A stretch of DNA of 37,148 nucleotides from Pseudomonadota bacterium (lineage in GTDB: Bacteria > Pseudomonadota > Gammaproteobacteria > UBA5335). The first letter of the stretch is position 1. Each line of letters opens with the position of its first letter. The translations under genes and the position numbers were made by a program. The notes below the pieces were generated by a model, which searched no databases, was not told the DNA's origin, and saw nothing but the letters and a program-made list of their open reading frames with translations. Positions 1 to 8,942 of this stretch are shown here, one piece after another. The stretch covers positions 1-37,148 of the forward strand of contig PKDC01000021.1 of the NCBI GenBank assembly GCA_002862435.1, read 5' to 3'.

Positions 1-238
1 CTGCAACCTGAGGACAATGCGCCAGGAGAAAATGACAGCATTGCGCACTTGCACGATTTCTGTCACGGCAGCACACGAACCCTTTGGAGGCGTGGGTCTC
101 ATAAAGAAAGCAGAGAGCTCAATAACACAACAACCTGAGTTGTAGGAATACCGCTCAAGTCCCTCTGAAAGAACAGCCAACGAAAGAAAATAGCGCACGG
201 CGTGTGTCCTGCGGCTAGACAAAATCTGATGGTCTGAG
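1..238. other. Left-edge sequence of different composition, no gene recognised
   Basis: These bases follow the broken end of ubiA and show no open reading frame of useful length on either strand. Their base composition is visibly less GC-rich than the operon to the right. I see small inverted repeats (for example ACAAC-ctga-GTTGT near 139-152) but no transposase or recognisable insertion-sequence terminus. The stretch could be the end of a mobile element, a rearrangement joint or an assembly edge; the sequence alone does not decide. Confidence 0.4.
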
Positions 239-874
239 TTAACTTCCAACAAATTGAGAAGAGAATGGCACCACTGCCGTGAGGAACACCAGCCAGGCCA
301 GCGGTGGCGGAAACTGGCCGGTCTGCCCGGCCCAGGCCATGGGCACGGCCCAGCCGAACGCCGCGCCCAGATAGACCTGGGGCAGATGGGTATAGCGCTT
401 CATCAGTGGGTAGGTGGCGGCGAGGAAGGCCCCGCCGAAAGCGAGCAGCAGGGTGATGCGATTGCTCAGCAAGGCCAGCACCAGGGCCACCCCCATCAAC
501 AGGCCGAACAGAGCCAGCGCCTCCTGCGGCAGCACCCGCCCGGCTGCCAGCGGCCGGTCACGGGTGCGCTCGACGAAGGCATCGACATGCCGATCGAGGT
601 AATCGTTGATGACGCACCCCGCCGAACGCATCACCCAGACCCCGGACACGAACACCGCCACCACACCCGCATTGGGCCGACCGTTACCCGCCAGCCACAG
701 CGCCCACAGCATGGGCCACAGCAGCAGCAGGGCGCCGATCGGTCGATCCCAGCGCATCAACAGCGCGTATTGCCCCAGTCGGGCGCGCACCGTGGGCGCG
801 TAGACCGGCCAGCGCTGCCACAGGCGGTCCAATCGATGCATGAGCGAATCGGGTTTACGGGGCGCGTTTGTCAT
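239..874 (-). pseudogene. ubiA: 4-hydroxybenzoate octaprenyltransferase, C-terminally truncated
   Basis: UbiA is the inner-membrane prenyltransferase that attaches the polyprenyl tail to 4-hydroxybenzoate in ubiquinone synthesis. The first ~200 residues match the family well: an N-terminal membrane segment containing RWDRPIGALLLLWP, the first Asp-rich prenyl-diphosphate/Mg motif NDYLDRHVDAFVERTRDRP, and the conserved YPLMKRYTHLPQVYLGAAFGW. After FLTAVV the reading frame enters PFSSQFVGS and stops, giving 211 residues against about 290 for the family. The lost part contains the second Asp-rich motif (YDTxYAMxDxDDD in E. coli) and the last membrane helices, so the product should be inactive. 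I start at the ATG at 874, which overlaps the end of ubiC by 20 bases; an upstream in-frame ATG at 910 lies deep inside ubiC. The gene ends the yicC-ubiA operon. If the organism respires with ubiquinone, another intact copy or an assembly break is expected. Confidence 0.85.
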
Positions 875-1454
875 GCAACACATCCAAAGCCGCAGGCAAA
901 AAGAATTCACAAACCACCACCGCTGCCCCCGGCAGCGCGAACTGCGAGCGTCGTCCCCACACGACTCCGGGGGGCACGGCCAAGCCCCGACTCAAGGCCC
1001 GGTGGGCGATTGAGCCCGGTCGAAGACAGCCCAGCGCCATGGGGCCGCGCCGAACATCCGGATGGGCGAACAGCAGTTCACCCAGGGGACGGCTGCCCAG
1101 TCGCATCAAACCCCGCCAGCGACCTCGCGCCGCCGCCAACGGCAACAGGCTGCAGGCGTAGACCACGGGCTCCTCGCCGCAACACAGATAGACCTCGCGC
1201 AAACGCATCGGTGCTCCCACCGGCAGGCCCAGGGCGCGGGCATCGCGCCAGGCGAGCCGCGCGGGTGTCTCGGCCAGCACGCGCACAGCGAAGCGCTCGC
1301 CGCAACAGCCCCGCAGACGGACCGTCAAGGAACCGGTCTGCAACAGCGCGCCATGCCAGATCCGGGGCAGGCGCAGGCGACCGGCGGCCAGCGTCTGCCA
1401 GCGCACGGCGTCCATGCGTCCACGCAAGGGAACGCCCCCATCAGGCCCCGGCAT
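855..1454 (-). CDS. ubiC: Chorismate lyase
   Basis: UbiC converts chorismate to 4-hydroxybenzoate plus pyruvate, the committing cytosolic step of ubiquinone synthesis, and supplies the substrate of the neighbouring UbiA. The family signatures are visible: VYLCCGEEPVVYACSLLP, then PLGELLFAHPDVRRGPM, then WGRRSQFALPGAAVVVCEFFLPA, matching E. coli UbiC block by block (LREILLCADGEPW, PLGRYLF, WGRRSRL, ELFLPA). The start at 1454 is chosen because AGGAGG lies nine bases upstream, inside the end of recG. It overlaps recG by 14 bases; a farther ATG at 1484 has no such site. The product is 199 residues, somewhat longer than the 165 of E. coli. It is translated from the same minus-strand operon as recG and ubiA. 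Confidence 0.93.
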   Translation of the reverse strand: MPGPDGGVPLRGRMDAVRWQTLAAGRLRLPRIWHGALLQTGSLTVRLRGCCGERFAVRVLAETPARLAWRDARALGLPVGAPMRLREVYLCCGEEPVVYACSLLPLAAARGRWRGLMRLGSRPLGELLFAHPDVRRGPMALGCLRPGSIAHRALSRGLAVPPGVVWGRRSQFALPGAAVVVCEFFLPAALDVLHDKRAP

Positions 1455-3516
1455 AGCGGTCCGCCTCCTGTTGCCAGCGGTCAATCAAGCGCTCGGCCAA
1501 CGCCGGATCCTCCGCCAACAGGCGATCCGCCTCGATCTGGGCCTGGGCCATCAGATCAGCGTCGGCCACCGGATCGGCCACGCGCCAGCGCCGCTCCCCG
1601 GTCTGCCGGGTGCCCAGCCACTCTCCGGCCCCGCGCAGCTCCAGATCCCGGCGGGCAATCTCGAAGCCGTCCTGAACCTCGCGCAAGGTCTCCAGGCGCG
1701 CGCGCGCCGTCAGCGACAGCGGCCCCTCATACAACAGCACGCAACTCCCCGGCGCCGTCCCCCGCCCGACCCGGCCGCGCAACTGGTGCAACTGGGCCAA
1801 GCCAAAGCGCTCGGCGTTCTCCACCACCATCACCGTGGCCTTGGGCACATCCACCCCTACCTCGATCACCGTGGTGGCCACCAGCACATCCAGCGCGCCC
1901 TGAGCGAAGGCCGTCATCGCGGCTGCGCGCTGCGCACTACCCAGTCGGCCATGGACCAATCCCAGGCGCAGGTCAGGAAACGCCTCGCCCAGGCGCGCAA
2001 ACAGCGCCTCCGCCGCCTCTCCCTGCGCTTGCTCCGAATCCTCGATCAAGGGACAGACCCAATAGACCTGGGCACCCATCCGACAGGCCGCACGCACCCG
2101 TTCCGCCACTTCATTGCGCCGACGGGCCGGCAACACCACCGTGCGCACGCCCGCCCGCCCCGGCGGCATGGCGTCGATGACCGAGACGTCCAGATCCGCA
2201 AACAGGCCCATGGCCAGGGTGCGGGGAATGGGCGTCGCCGTCAGCACCAGCTGATGGGGCGCGAATCCGCTGCCCTTTTCCTGCAGCGCCAAGCGCTGCT
2301 GTACGCCGAAGCGATGCTGCTCGTCCACCATGACCAGTCCCAGGCGGCCAAAGCGCAACCAGTCCTGGAACAGCGCATGGGTACCCACCACCAGTGCCGG
2401 CTGGTCGGTTGCGAGCATGGCCGCTACTGCCCGGCGCGCTGGCGCGCCCAATCGGCCCAACAACGCCAGCGGCTCGATCCCGGCAGGCGCGAACCAGCGG
2501 TGGAAATTCTTCACGTGCTGCTCGGCCAGCAATTCGGTAGGCGCCATCAGGGCCACCTGCCAGCCCCCACCCAAGGCCATTGCCGCCGCCAGGGCCGCGA
2601 CCGCCGTCTTGCCCGATCCCACATCCCCCTGCACCAGACGCAACATGGGAATCGGTCGGGCCAGGTCGGCCCGCACTTCTTCCAGCACGCGCCGCTGGGC
2701 CGCTGTCAGGGCAAAACCAAGCGCCGCTTCCACCCGATCGCCGATCCCGTCCGCATCGACCACCGCCGGCGCCACCTGAGACCGGGCCCGGTAGCGGCGC
2801 CGCCGCAAAACCAACTGATCCGCCAGCAACTCCTCCCAGGCCAAGCGCCGGCGCGCCGGATGTCCCACCGCCTGCACGGATTCAATCTGCTGAGGCAGAG
2901 GCGCATGCAACACGTGCAATGCCTCCTCCAGCGCCATCAGCCCCAAGGCGTGGCGGCGCGCAGCGGGCAAGGTCTCTCCCAGCCCCACTGCGGGCAATCG
3001 CGCCAGCAGACCCGCCACCGCGCTGCGCAACCGATCCTGGGAAACGCCTGCCACGGTGGGATAGATCGCCAAGGCGCGCTTGGGAAGCGGTTGTCCCAAC
3101 TGCACCAGGCGGCAACTGGGGTGCGTCATTTCGAAGCCATACACCCCGGCCCGCACCACGCCATGGCAGCGCAACCGCGCTCCGACCTGCCATGTCTTGC
3201 GCTGGGCCAGCACCACCCGGAAAAACCGCACATCGATGACGCCGCGCCCATCGCCCAGACGCAGCCACAGCCCCGGCCGCCGACCGGGGGCGGCCTGCAC
3301 CTGCAGGATCTCCCCTTCGATTAGTGTCGGCGCGCCCGGACGCAGCGCATCCAAGGCCGTTAGCCGGGTGTGATCCTCATAACGCAGGGGCAGATGGAAT
3401 AGCAGTTCGTGGGGCTGGCGCAGGCCCAGGCGGGCGACCAGCTGCCTCAAGGCTGCGTCGGCAGGCTGCACGGCGCGCGCCGCGCGCGCGGCGGCCTGGG
3501 AATCGCGCTCAGCCAT
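1441..3516 (-). CDS. recG: ATP-dependent DNA helicase RecG
   Basis: RecG is a superfamily 2 translocase that regresses stalled replication forks and processes Holliday junctions and R-loops. The 691-residue product has the N-terminal wedge/OB region and a full helicase core: Walker A LVQGDVGSGKTAVA near residue 295, MAPTELLAEQH, Walker B as DEQH near 397 (VMVDEQHRFGV), LTATPIPRTLAMG, and the C-terminal motifs VHGRLGSAQR, ATTVIEVGVDVP and QLRGRVGRG. Length and motif spacing agree with E. coli RecG (693 residues). The start is six bases after the ridA stop; no good ribosome binding site precedes it, so expression probably depends on reading through from ridA. The spoT-ridA-recG neighbourhood is common in gammaproteobacteria. 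Confidence 0.97.
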   Translation of the reverse strand: MAERDSQAAARAARAVQPADAALRQLVARLGLRQPHELLFHLPLRYEDHTRLTALDALRPGAPTLIEGEILQVQAAPGRRPGLWLRLGDGRGVIDVRFFRVVLAQRKTWQVGARLRCHGVVRAGVYGFEMTHPSCRLVQLGQPLPKRALAIYPTVAGVSQDRLRSAVAGLLARLPAVGLGETLPAARRHALGLMALEEALHVLHAPLPQQIESVQAVGHPARRRLAWEELLADQLVLRRRRYRARSQVAPAVVDADGIGDRVEAALGFALTAAQRRVLEEVRADLARPIPMLRLVQGDVGSGKTAVAALAAAMALGGGWQVALMAPTELLAEQHVKNFHRWFAPAGIEPLALLGRLGAPARRAVAAMLATDQPALVVGTHALFQDWLRFGRLGLVMVDEQHRFGVQQRLALQEKGSGFAPHQLVLTATPIPRTLAMGLFADLDVSVIDAMPPGRAGVRTVVLPARRRNEVAERVRAACRMGAQVYWVCPLIEDSEQAQGEAAEALFARLGEAFPDLRLGLVHGRLGSAQRAAAMTAFAQGALDVLVATTVIEVGVDVPKATVMVVENAERFGLAQLHQLRGRVGRGTAPGSCVLLYEGPLSLTARARLETLREVQDGFEIARRDLELRGAGEWLGTRQTGERRWRVADPVADADLMAQAQIEADRLLAEDPALAERLIDRWQQEADRYAGA

Positions 3517-3522
3517 GCGGGT

Positions 3523-3903
3523 CTAGACGAGACACACTGCCTCGATTTCAATCGCCGCGCCGCGCGGCAAGGCGGCCACACCCAGTACGGCGCGGGCCGG
3601 ATAAGGCGCCTGGAAATACGCCGCCATCAGTGCGTTCACCGCCGCGAAATGGGACAGGTCAACAAGATAAACCGTCACTTTCACGACGCGATCCAGATCG
3701 CTGCCGCCCGCTCGGGCCACCGCGACGAGATTGTCCAGCACCCGGCGCGTCTGGATCTCGATTGAACCCGCCACCAGCTCGCCGCTGGCAGGATCAAGGG
3801 GAATCTGGCCGGACAGGAACAGCAAGCCTCCCGCGCGGACGGCCTGGCTGTAGGGGCCGATGGCCTGGGGCGCATCAAGCGTCTGGATGGCAGTACGGGT
3901 CAT
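3523..3903 (-). CDS. ridA: RidA family 2-iminobutanoate/2-iminopropanoate deaminase
   Basis: RidA (YjgF/YER057c/UK114 family) hydrolyses reactive enamine/imine intermediates released by pyridoxal-phosphate enzymes such as threonine dehydratase, protecting other enzymes from damage. The 126-residue sequence carries the family core: AIGPYSQAVRAGGLLFLSGQIPLDP at the N-terminus, VVKVTVYLVDLSHFAAVN in the middle and PARAVLGVAALPRGAAIEIEAV at the end. Arg104 corresponds to the catalytic E. coli Arg105 and Glu120 to the family's conserved acidic residue. A ribosome binding site GGGAGT sits five bases before the ATG. It lies between spoT and recG, a location typical for gammaproteobacteria. Confidence 0.95.
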   Translation of the reverse strand: MTRTAIQTLDAPQAIGPYSQAVRAGGLLFLSGQIPLDPASGELVAGSIEIQTRRVLDNLVAVARAGGSDLDRVVKVTVYLVDLSHFAAVNALMAAYFQAPYPARAVLGVAALPRGAAIEIEAVCLV

Positions 3904-3945
3904 AGGGAACTCCCGAGACAGGCCCCCATTATGACCGATGATCGC

Positions 3946-6132
3946 TCAGGATTTGCCGCGCGTGACCCGGATCACGCACGTCATGGCGTGCAAGTGGCGC
4001 AGGATGCGGGCCAGATGCAGCCGGTCGCGCACGGTGAGGGTGAACACCAGGGAGGCGGTGTGACCATATTTCTCATCGACTGTCACATGCTCGATGTTGG
4101 CATCCATGCGGGCCATTTCGGCGGTGATCTGGGCCAGTACGCCGCGTTGGTTGGTCGCTTCCATGCGGATCTCGACGGAAAACTCGCGATCCGGATGATC
4201 CGCCCACTGCACATCGATCCACTTGTCCGGGTGCTTGCGGTACTCGCTCAGGTTCCGGCAACTCTGGGTATGGATGACGATGCCCCGCCCACTGCTGAGG
4301 AAGCCCAGAATGCGATCGCCGGGAATGGGATGGCAGCAGCGTCCGAAGGTGACCACCAGGCCTTCGGTCCCCTGAATCGCCAGGGCGGCGCGATCCCCTG
4401 TGGCGGACGAGGCGTCGAGGTCCGAACCCAGTCCGGCGTGCTGGACCAGTCTGCGGGCCACCAGCGGTGCCATGTGCTCGCCCAGCCCCACGGCCTGCAA
4501 CAGCGCATCCAGACTGCCCAGCCCCAGATCCGCCAGCACCCGCTCCCAAACCGTGCTGTCAATCTGGTCCAGCACCACCCCATAGGCTGTCAGGGCGCGC
4601 GCCATCAAGCGATGGCCCAAGGCCACGGCCTCCTCGGTTTTCAGGTTCTTGAGGTAATGGCGAATGTTGGCGCGCGCGCGCGCGGTAATGATGAAATTGA
4701 GCCAGGCCGGGTTGGGCAGAGCGGATTCGGAGGTCAGGATTTCCACCGTCTGGCCATTGCGCAAAGGCGTGCTCAGCGGCACCACACGGCGGTCCACCTT
4801 GGCCGCAGCGCAACGGTTGCCAATGTCCGTATGCACCGCGTAGGCGAAATCCACCGGCGTGGCGCCCACCGGTAGCCGCATGATGCGACCCTTGGGGGTG
4901 AAGACATAGAGTTCGTCGGGAAACAGGTCGCCCTTCACGCTCTCCAGAAATTCCTGGGAGCTGCCCACCCGCTTTTGCATTTCCAGGATGCTGTGCATCC
5001 ATTCGCGCGCGCGGTCCTGGGTGCCGCCCGGCGCGGTTTGCTCCGTGAAGGGGTATTGCCAGTGCGCGACCACACCCACCTCGGCCAGCAAGTCCATTTC
5101 CCGGGTGCGGATCTGCAATTCGATGGGCACCCCATGGGGGCCAAACAGTACGGTATGCAGGGACTGATAGCCGTTGACCTTGGGGATGGCGATGTAATCC
5201 CGGAACCGCCCCGGCACCGGCTTGTAGACGCTGTGCGCAACACCCAGGGCGCGGTAGCAATCGTCCACACGCTCCACCTGGACGCGGCAGGCATAAATCT
5301 CGGCCAGTTCGCTGAACGTCGTTTCGCGATTGCGCAAGCGCAGATAGAGGCTGTAAAGGTGCTTGTCGCGCCCCACCACCTGTGCCACGACGTTCTCCCG
5401 GCCCAGCGCGGCCCCCAGCGCCACCTCCACCTGATCCAGCACACGCTTCCGATTACCCCGTGCGCGTTCGACCAATTCGGCCAACACCCGATAACGGAAG
5501 GGATACAAGGCCGCAAAGCTCAGATCTTCAAGCTCGCACCGAAGGGCGTTCATGCCCAGGCGATTGGCGATGGGCGCATAGAGCGTCAAGGTCTCGCGGG
5601 CGATGCGGCGCCGCTTGTCCGGTCGCATCACGTCCAGCGTACGCATGTTGTGGAGCCGGTCGGCCAGCTTGATGAGCATGACGCGGATGTCCTGGGACAT
5701 CGCCAGCATCATCTTGAGAAAGTTTTCGGCCTGGGCCTCGGCCTTGGACTTGAACTGGATCTGGGTCAGCTTGCTGACACCATCCACCAGTTCGGCCACC
5801 TCCGGATCGAAGCGCTGGACAATGTGCTCCTTCGCGGTGGGCGTATCCTCGATCACATCATGGAGCAAGGCCGCCATGATGCTGCGGTAATCCAGGCGCA
5901 TCATGGCCAGAATGCGTGCCACGGCAACGGGATGCGATATATAGGGCTCGCCGTTCAGCCGAATCTGTCCGGCGTGGGCTTCCATGCCAAACGTACAGGC
6001 GCGAACCACCTCGGCGATCTGGCTCTCATCCAGATAGCGTTGCAGCTCGTGGATCAGCTGCGGATAGCCGGGAATGTCGAGCAGTCCGACGGATCCATCC
6101 CGGTCGATGCGTTCACTGACATCCAGGGACAT
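3946..6132 (-). CDS. spoT: SpoT-type (p)ppGpp synthetase/hydrolase with altered synthetase residue
   Basis: SpoT makes and mainly degrades the alarmone (p)ppGpp. The 728-residue product has all domains in order: HD hydrolase (HPVAVARIL at 67, HDVIEDT at 91-97, DRLHNMRT), synthetase (GRDKHLYSLYLRL, KPVPGRFRDYIAIPKVNGYQSLHT, ELQIRTREMD), TGS (YVFTPKGRIMRLPVGATPVDFAYAVHTDIG), helical region, and a C-terminal ACT domain. Aligned to E. coli SpoT it is offset by 19 residues throughout (His91 equals His72). At the position of E. coli Asp259, the catalytic acid of the synthetase in MDIYAFRV, this protein has Glu278 (AEIYACRV, codon GAG at 5301-5299). The hydrolase site looks intact. It follows rpoZ by 23 bases, as in E. 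coli. I infer a hydrolase-dominant enzyme; whether Glu278 still supports synthesis is unknown. Confidence 0.96.
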   Translation of the reverse strand: MSLDVSERIDRDGSVGLLDIPGYPQLIHELQRYLDESQIAEVVRACTFGMEAHAGQIRLNGEPYISHPVAVARILAMMRLDYRSIMAALLHDVIEDTPTAKEHIVQRFDPEVAELVDGVSKLTQIQFKSKAEAQAENFLKMMLAMSQDIRVMLIKLADRLHNMRTLDVMRPDKRRRIARETLTLYAPIANRLGMNALRCELEDLSFAALYPFRYRVLAELVERARGNRKRVLDQVEVALGAALGRENVVAQVVGRDKHLYSLYLRLRNRETTFSELAEIYACRVQVERVDDCYRALGVAHSVYKPVPGRFRDYIAIPKVNGYQSLHTVLFGPHGVPIELQIRTREMDLLAEVGVVAHWQYPFTEQTAPGGTQDRAREWMHSILEMQKRVGSSQEFLESVKGDLFPDELYVFTPKGRIMRLPVGATPVDFAYAVHTDIGNRCAAAKVDRRVVPLSTPLRNGQTVEILTSESALPNPAWLNFIITARARANIRHYLKNLKTEEAVALGHRLMARALTAYGVVLDQIDSTVWERVLADLGLGSLDALLQAVGLGEHMAPLVARRLVQHAGLGSDLDASSATGDRAALAIQGTEGLVVTFGRCCHPIPGDRILGFLSSGRGIVIHTQSCRNLSEYRKHPDKWIDVQWADHPDREFSVEIRMEATNQRGVLAQITAEMARMDANIEHVTVDEKYGHTASLVFTLTVRDRLHLARILRHLHAMTCVIRVTRGKS

Positions 6133-6155
6133 GGGCTTGGGGTCCCGGGCCCCCT

Positions 6156-6464
6156 TTACACGTCACCCGGCGCCGGGACTTCAGTCACCGGCTCAGGGAT
6201 CAGTTCGCCCGGCTCCAGATCGTCGATGGCGCCCAGTTGGGGAAAATGGCGCACCAGGGGAATCTCCTTCTCTTTCAGGATCTCCCGCGTCACGTTGCCA
6301 TTGGCGATTTCACGCAGGGCCAGCACCGTCGGCTTGTCGTTGTCCCAGTCCAGAAACGGCTCCACGCCACGCACCAACTGGCGCGCCCGTTTGGCTGCCA
6401 CCAAGACCAACTGGAATCGATTGTCCACATTGGACAAACAGTCCTCGACCGTCACTCGAGCCAT
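6156..6464 (-). CDS. rpoZ: DNA-directed RNA polymerase omega subunit
   Basis: The omega subunit helps assemble and stabilise the beta' subunit of RNA polymerase and forms part of one ppGpp binding site. The 102-residue product begins [30 protein letters not shown], the conserved N-terminal half of omega, followed by the [12 protein letters not shown] segment. A strong ribosome binding site GGAGGT lies seven bases before the ATG. The C-terminal tail (ending [19 protein letters not shown]) is acidic and proline-rich, as in several gammaproteobacterial omegas. It sits directly before spoT, which is the usual arrangement and links the ppGpp enzyme with a polymerase subunit that senses ppGpp. Confidence 0.96.
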   Translation of the reverse strand: MARVTVEDCLSNVDNRFQLVLVAAKRARQLVRGVEPFLDWDNDKPTVLALREIANGNVTREILKEKEIPLVRHFPQLGAIDDLEPGELIPEPVTEVPAPGDV

Positions 6465-6602
6465 GATTCATACCTCCGCAACCGCCCCAGGGCGGATGCC
6501 ATCGCAGACCACAATAAAGACGTCCCATCCCCGCCACCCCTTCGGGCGACCTTTCATCAAAGCCGGATGGATTTGGATTCCAGTGTATGCCAAGCGCGAA
6601 AA

Positions 6603-7217
6603 TCAGGCCAGCAGCTCGGCCAACAAGGCGCCACGACGCGCCGCCTGCACGGGGGTGCGGCAGCGGGAAGCGCGCACGACGGCCTTCAGTTCGGCCACCG
6701 CCTGATCGAAGACGTCGTTGACCACCAGATGATCAAATTCAGCGTAATGGCGCATTTCTTCCACCGCCAGGGCAAGGCGATGCGCGATGACCTCGGATGC
6801 ATCCGTGGCCCGACCGCGCAATCGGCGCGCCAATTCCTCGCGCGAAGGGGGCAGGATGAAGATGCTCACACACTCCGGGATGACCCGGCGCACTTGCTGC
6901 GCGCCCTGCCAATCGATTTCCAGGATGAGATCCTCTCCCGCCGCCAGCCGCTCGGCGACCGCCCCGCGGCTGGTTCCGTAGCAGCGCCCGAACACTTCCG
7001 CATGTTCGAGAAACGCGCCTTCGGTGACCATGTGCTGGAATGTCGCGGGGTCGACGAAATGATAGTCCCGGCCATCCACTTCCCCCGCTCGCGGCGCGCG
7101 GGTGGTGTGGGAGACGGAAAACGCCAGCCCCGGCACCTCGGCCATCAGCGCCTGAACCAGACTGGTCTTGCCCGCCCCGGAGGGCGCCGCAATGACGAAA
7201 AGACTGCCGCCGCCCAT
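6603..7217 (-). CDS. gmk: Guanylate kinase
   Basis: Guanylate kinase phosphorylates GMP to GDP with ATP, feeding GTP and hence ppGpp synthesis. The 204-residue product has the P-loop APSGAGKTS at residues 10-18, the GMP-binding SHTTRAPRAGEVDGRDYHFV, and the conserved EIDWQGAQQVRRVIPECVSIFILPPS with LxxRLRGRATD. I start at the ATG at 7217, preceded by GGAGTG at a normal spacing. An open frame extends much farther upstream but overlaps yicC without homology and is not used. The gap to the yicC stop is five bases. The 138 bases after the stop, before rpoZ, contain no gene; a TACACT-like element there could drive rpoZ but has no clear partner. Confidence 0.96.
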   Translation of the reverse strand: MGGGSLFVIAAPSGAGKTSLVQALMAEVPGLAFSVSHTTRAPRAGEVDGRDYHFVDPATFQHMVTEGAFLEHAEVFGRCYGTSRGAVAERLAAGEDLILEIDWQGAQQVRRVIPECVSIFILPPSREELARRLRGRATDASEVIAHRLALAVEEMRHYAEFDHLVVNDVFDQAVAELKAVVRASRCRTPVQAARRGALLAELLA

Positions 7218-7222
7218 GACCT

Positions 7223-8083
7223 TCACTCCACGTTCTGGATCTGCTCGCGCATCTGCTCGATCAGGACCTTGATCTCGATGGCGGCCCGGGTAATCTCGGT
7301 ATCCTGGGACTTGGAGCCCAGGGTATTGGCCTCGCGATTGAACTCCTGCAACAGGAAATCCAGCCGCCGCCCGATGGGCTCGGCGCGCGCCAGGGTCGCC
7401 GCCCATTCGACCAGGTGGCTGTCGAGCCGATCCAGTTCCTCGGCCACATCCATGCGCTGGGCCAGGAACAACAGCTCCTGTTCCAGCCGTCCCGGCTCGG
7501 TTTCCACTCCCAGCTCGGCCAGGCGTGCCAGCAACTTTTCGCGCGCTGCCCCGCGCACCTCCGGCAGTCGCGCCCGCACCTGGGCCACCCAGTGGGCAAT
7601 GCTTGCCGCCCGCTCCCGCAAGCCCGCCGCCAGACGCTCGCCTTCACGGCGCCGCGCCAGCGTCAGCGCCGCCAAGGTTTCCTTCAACAGCGCCAGCGCC
7701 TCCTGTCCCAAGGCTTCCAGGTCCAGCGGGGATTCCTGAACCACGCCGGGCCAGCGCAGAATTTCAATCACACTCACAGGCGCGGGAAATTCAGTCGACA
7801 ACTGGGCACAGAGTCGCCCCAGGCCATCCATCAATGTGCTGTTGAGAGTCAGGTTCTGGCCCTGCCCCGGATCTCGTGTAAAACGCAGCTGGGCCTCTAG
7901 CTTGCCCCGCCGGATGCCCGCCACCAGTACCTCGCGCACCGCCGGCTCCAGCGCACGCCATTCCTCCGGCAGGCGCGGCGTCATTTCCAGATAGCGGTGG
8001 TTGACGGTCCGCAGCTCCCAGGTCAGCCGGCCTTCCGGCAAGGCGCGTTCCGCGCGGGCAAAACCCGTCATGCTGGCAATCAT
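7223..8083 (-). CDS. yicC: YicC family endoribonuclease
   Basis: YicC-like proteins are conserved endoribonucleases; in E. coli YicC has been implicated in decay of the small RNA RyhB. The product is 286 residues, the family length, starting [12 protein letters not shown], the hallmark N-terminus. Other conserved parts are [31 protein letters not shown], and the C-terminal block [27 protein letters not shown]. The ATG at 8083 is preceded by GGAG six bases upstream; another ATG at 8095 lacks a site. It is the first gene of the long minus-strand operon and is divergent from rph, as in E. coli. Confidence 0.94.
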   Translation of the reverse strand: MIASMTGFARAERALPEGRLTWELRTVNHRYLEMTPRLPEEWRALEPAVREVLVAGIRRGKLEAQLRFTRDPGQGQNLTLNSTLMDGLGRLCAQLSTEFPAPVSVIEILRWPGVVQESPLDLEALGQEALALLKETLAALTLARRREGERLAAGLRERAASIAHWVAQVRARLPEVRGAAREKLLARLAELGVETEPGRLEQELLFLAQRMDVAEELDRLDSHLVEWAATLARAEPIGRRLDFLLQEFNREANTLGSKSQDTEITRAAIEIKVLIEQMREQIQNVE

Positions 8084-8135
8084 CTGTTTCTCCATGCCGC
8101 CGGTCCGTTCCCGGCAGGGCGGGAAAGGCCGGAGC

Positions 8136-8163
8136 GGTATACTGTCGCGCAGAGGGCGGCCAA
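8136..8163 (-). promoter_or_regulatory. Candidate yicC operon promoter with symmetric -10
   Basis: On the minus strand TTGGCC (8163-8158) is followed after 16 bases by TATACC (8141-8136). The same -10 read on the plus strand is TATACT (8138-8143), directed at rph, although no good plus-strand -35 is seen. A TATAC-centred palindrome serving both directions is plausible. Both strengths are inference. Confidence 0.45.
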
Positions 8164-8204
8164 CACCGGCTGCCCCGCCCATTCAAACCGACAAGGATAC
8201 CCGA

Positions 8205-8942
8205 ATGCGCCCCAGCGGCCGAAACCCCGACCAGTTGCGACCCATCCTGCTGCAGCGTCAGTTCACCCGCCATGCCGAAGGTTCGGTGCTGGTCGGATTC
8301 GGGGATACGCGGGTGATCTGCACCGCCAGCGTGCAGGAATCGGTTCCCGGCTTCCTGCGCGGCAAGGGGCGCGGCTGGGTCACCGCCGAATACGGCATGC
8401 TCCCTCGGGCCACCACCAGCCGCTCGGATCGTGAAGCCGCGCGCGGAAAACAGACCGGACGGACCCAGGAAATACAGCGCCTTATCGGCCGCGCCCTGCG
8501 GGCGATCGTCAACACCGAGGCCCTGGGCGAGCGCACGATCATCCTCGACTGCGACGTGATCCAGGCCGATGGCGGCACCCGTACTGCGGCCATCACCGGC
8601 GCCTATGTCGCCCTGCACGACGCCATGCGCCAGTTGGAGCGGCGCCGGGCACTGGCGCGCTTTCCGCTGCATGGGCAGGTCGCCGCAGTCTCCGTCGGCA
8701 TCTACCGCGGCACACCGGTCCTGGACCTGGACTACGCCGAAGACGCCGAAGCCGAAACCGACATGAACGTGGTGATGAACGAGGCTGGCGGATACATCGA
8801 GCTGCAGGGCACGGCGGAGGGCCATGCCTTCCGTCCTGAAGAACTGGCCGACATGCTGGACCTGGCGCGCGGCGGGATTGCGCAACTGCTGGAAGCCCAG
8901 CGTCAGGCCCTGGCGGAGGATCCAGCGTGCCGCGCGAAGTAA
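8205..8942 (+). CDS. rph: Ribonuclease PH
   Basis: RNase PH is a phosphate-dependent 3'-to-5' exoribonuclease that trims tRNA precursors and helps degrade structured RNA. The 245-residue product begins [13 protein letters not shown] and contains the family motifs [85 protein letters not shown] and [12 protein letters not shown]. The frame appears full length, unlike the frameshifted copy in E. coli K-12. The ATG at 8205 has AAGGA upstream at a normal distance. It is divergent from yicC and overlaps rdgB by 16 bases. Confidence 0.97.
   Translation: MRPSGRNPDQLRPILLQRQFTRHAEGSVLVGFGDTRVICTASVQESVPGFLRGKGRGWVTAEYGMLPRATTSRSDREAARGKQTGRTQEIQRLIGRALRAIVNTEALGERTIILDCDVIQADGGTRTAAITGAYVALHDAMRQLERRRALARFPLHGQVAAVSVGIYRGTPVLDLDYAEDAEAETDMNVVMNEAGGYIELQGTAEGHAFRPEELADMLDLARGGIAQLLEAQRQALAEDPACRAK

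Noticed and set aside
1..238. Group II intron or insertion-sequence end at the ubiA break
   Set aside because: I looked for intron domain V, a GTGCG 5' end in the right orientation, terminal repeats and a transposase and found none that convince.
1414..3324. Open frame of 636 codons antisense to recG
   Set aside because: Composition is Gln/His/Arg/Pro-rich and shows no family; it mirrors the third-codon GC bias of recG, which is a clear homologue.
4671..4684. Seven CG dinucleotide repeats, possible Z-DNA
   Set aside because: It encodes the conserved ARARA segment of SpoT, so the protein sequence and GC codon choice explain it.
4975..6705. Open frame of 576 codons antisense to spoT and rpoZ
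   Set aside because: It spans two well-supported genes and reads as low-complexity His/Gln sequence; a GC-bias shadow.
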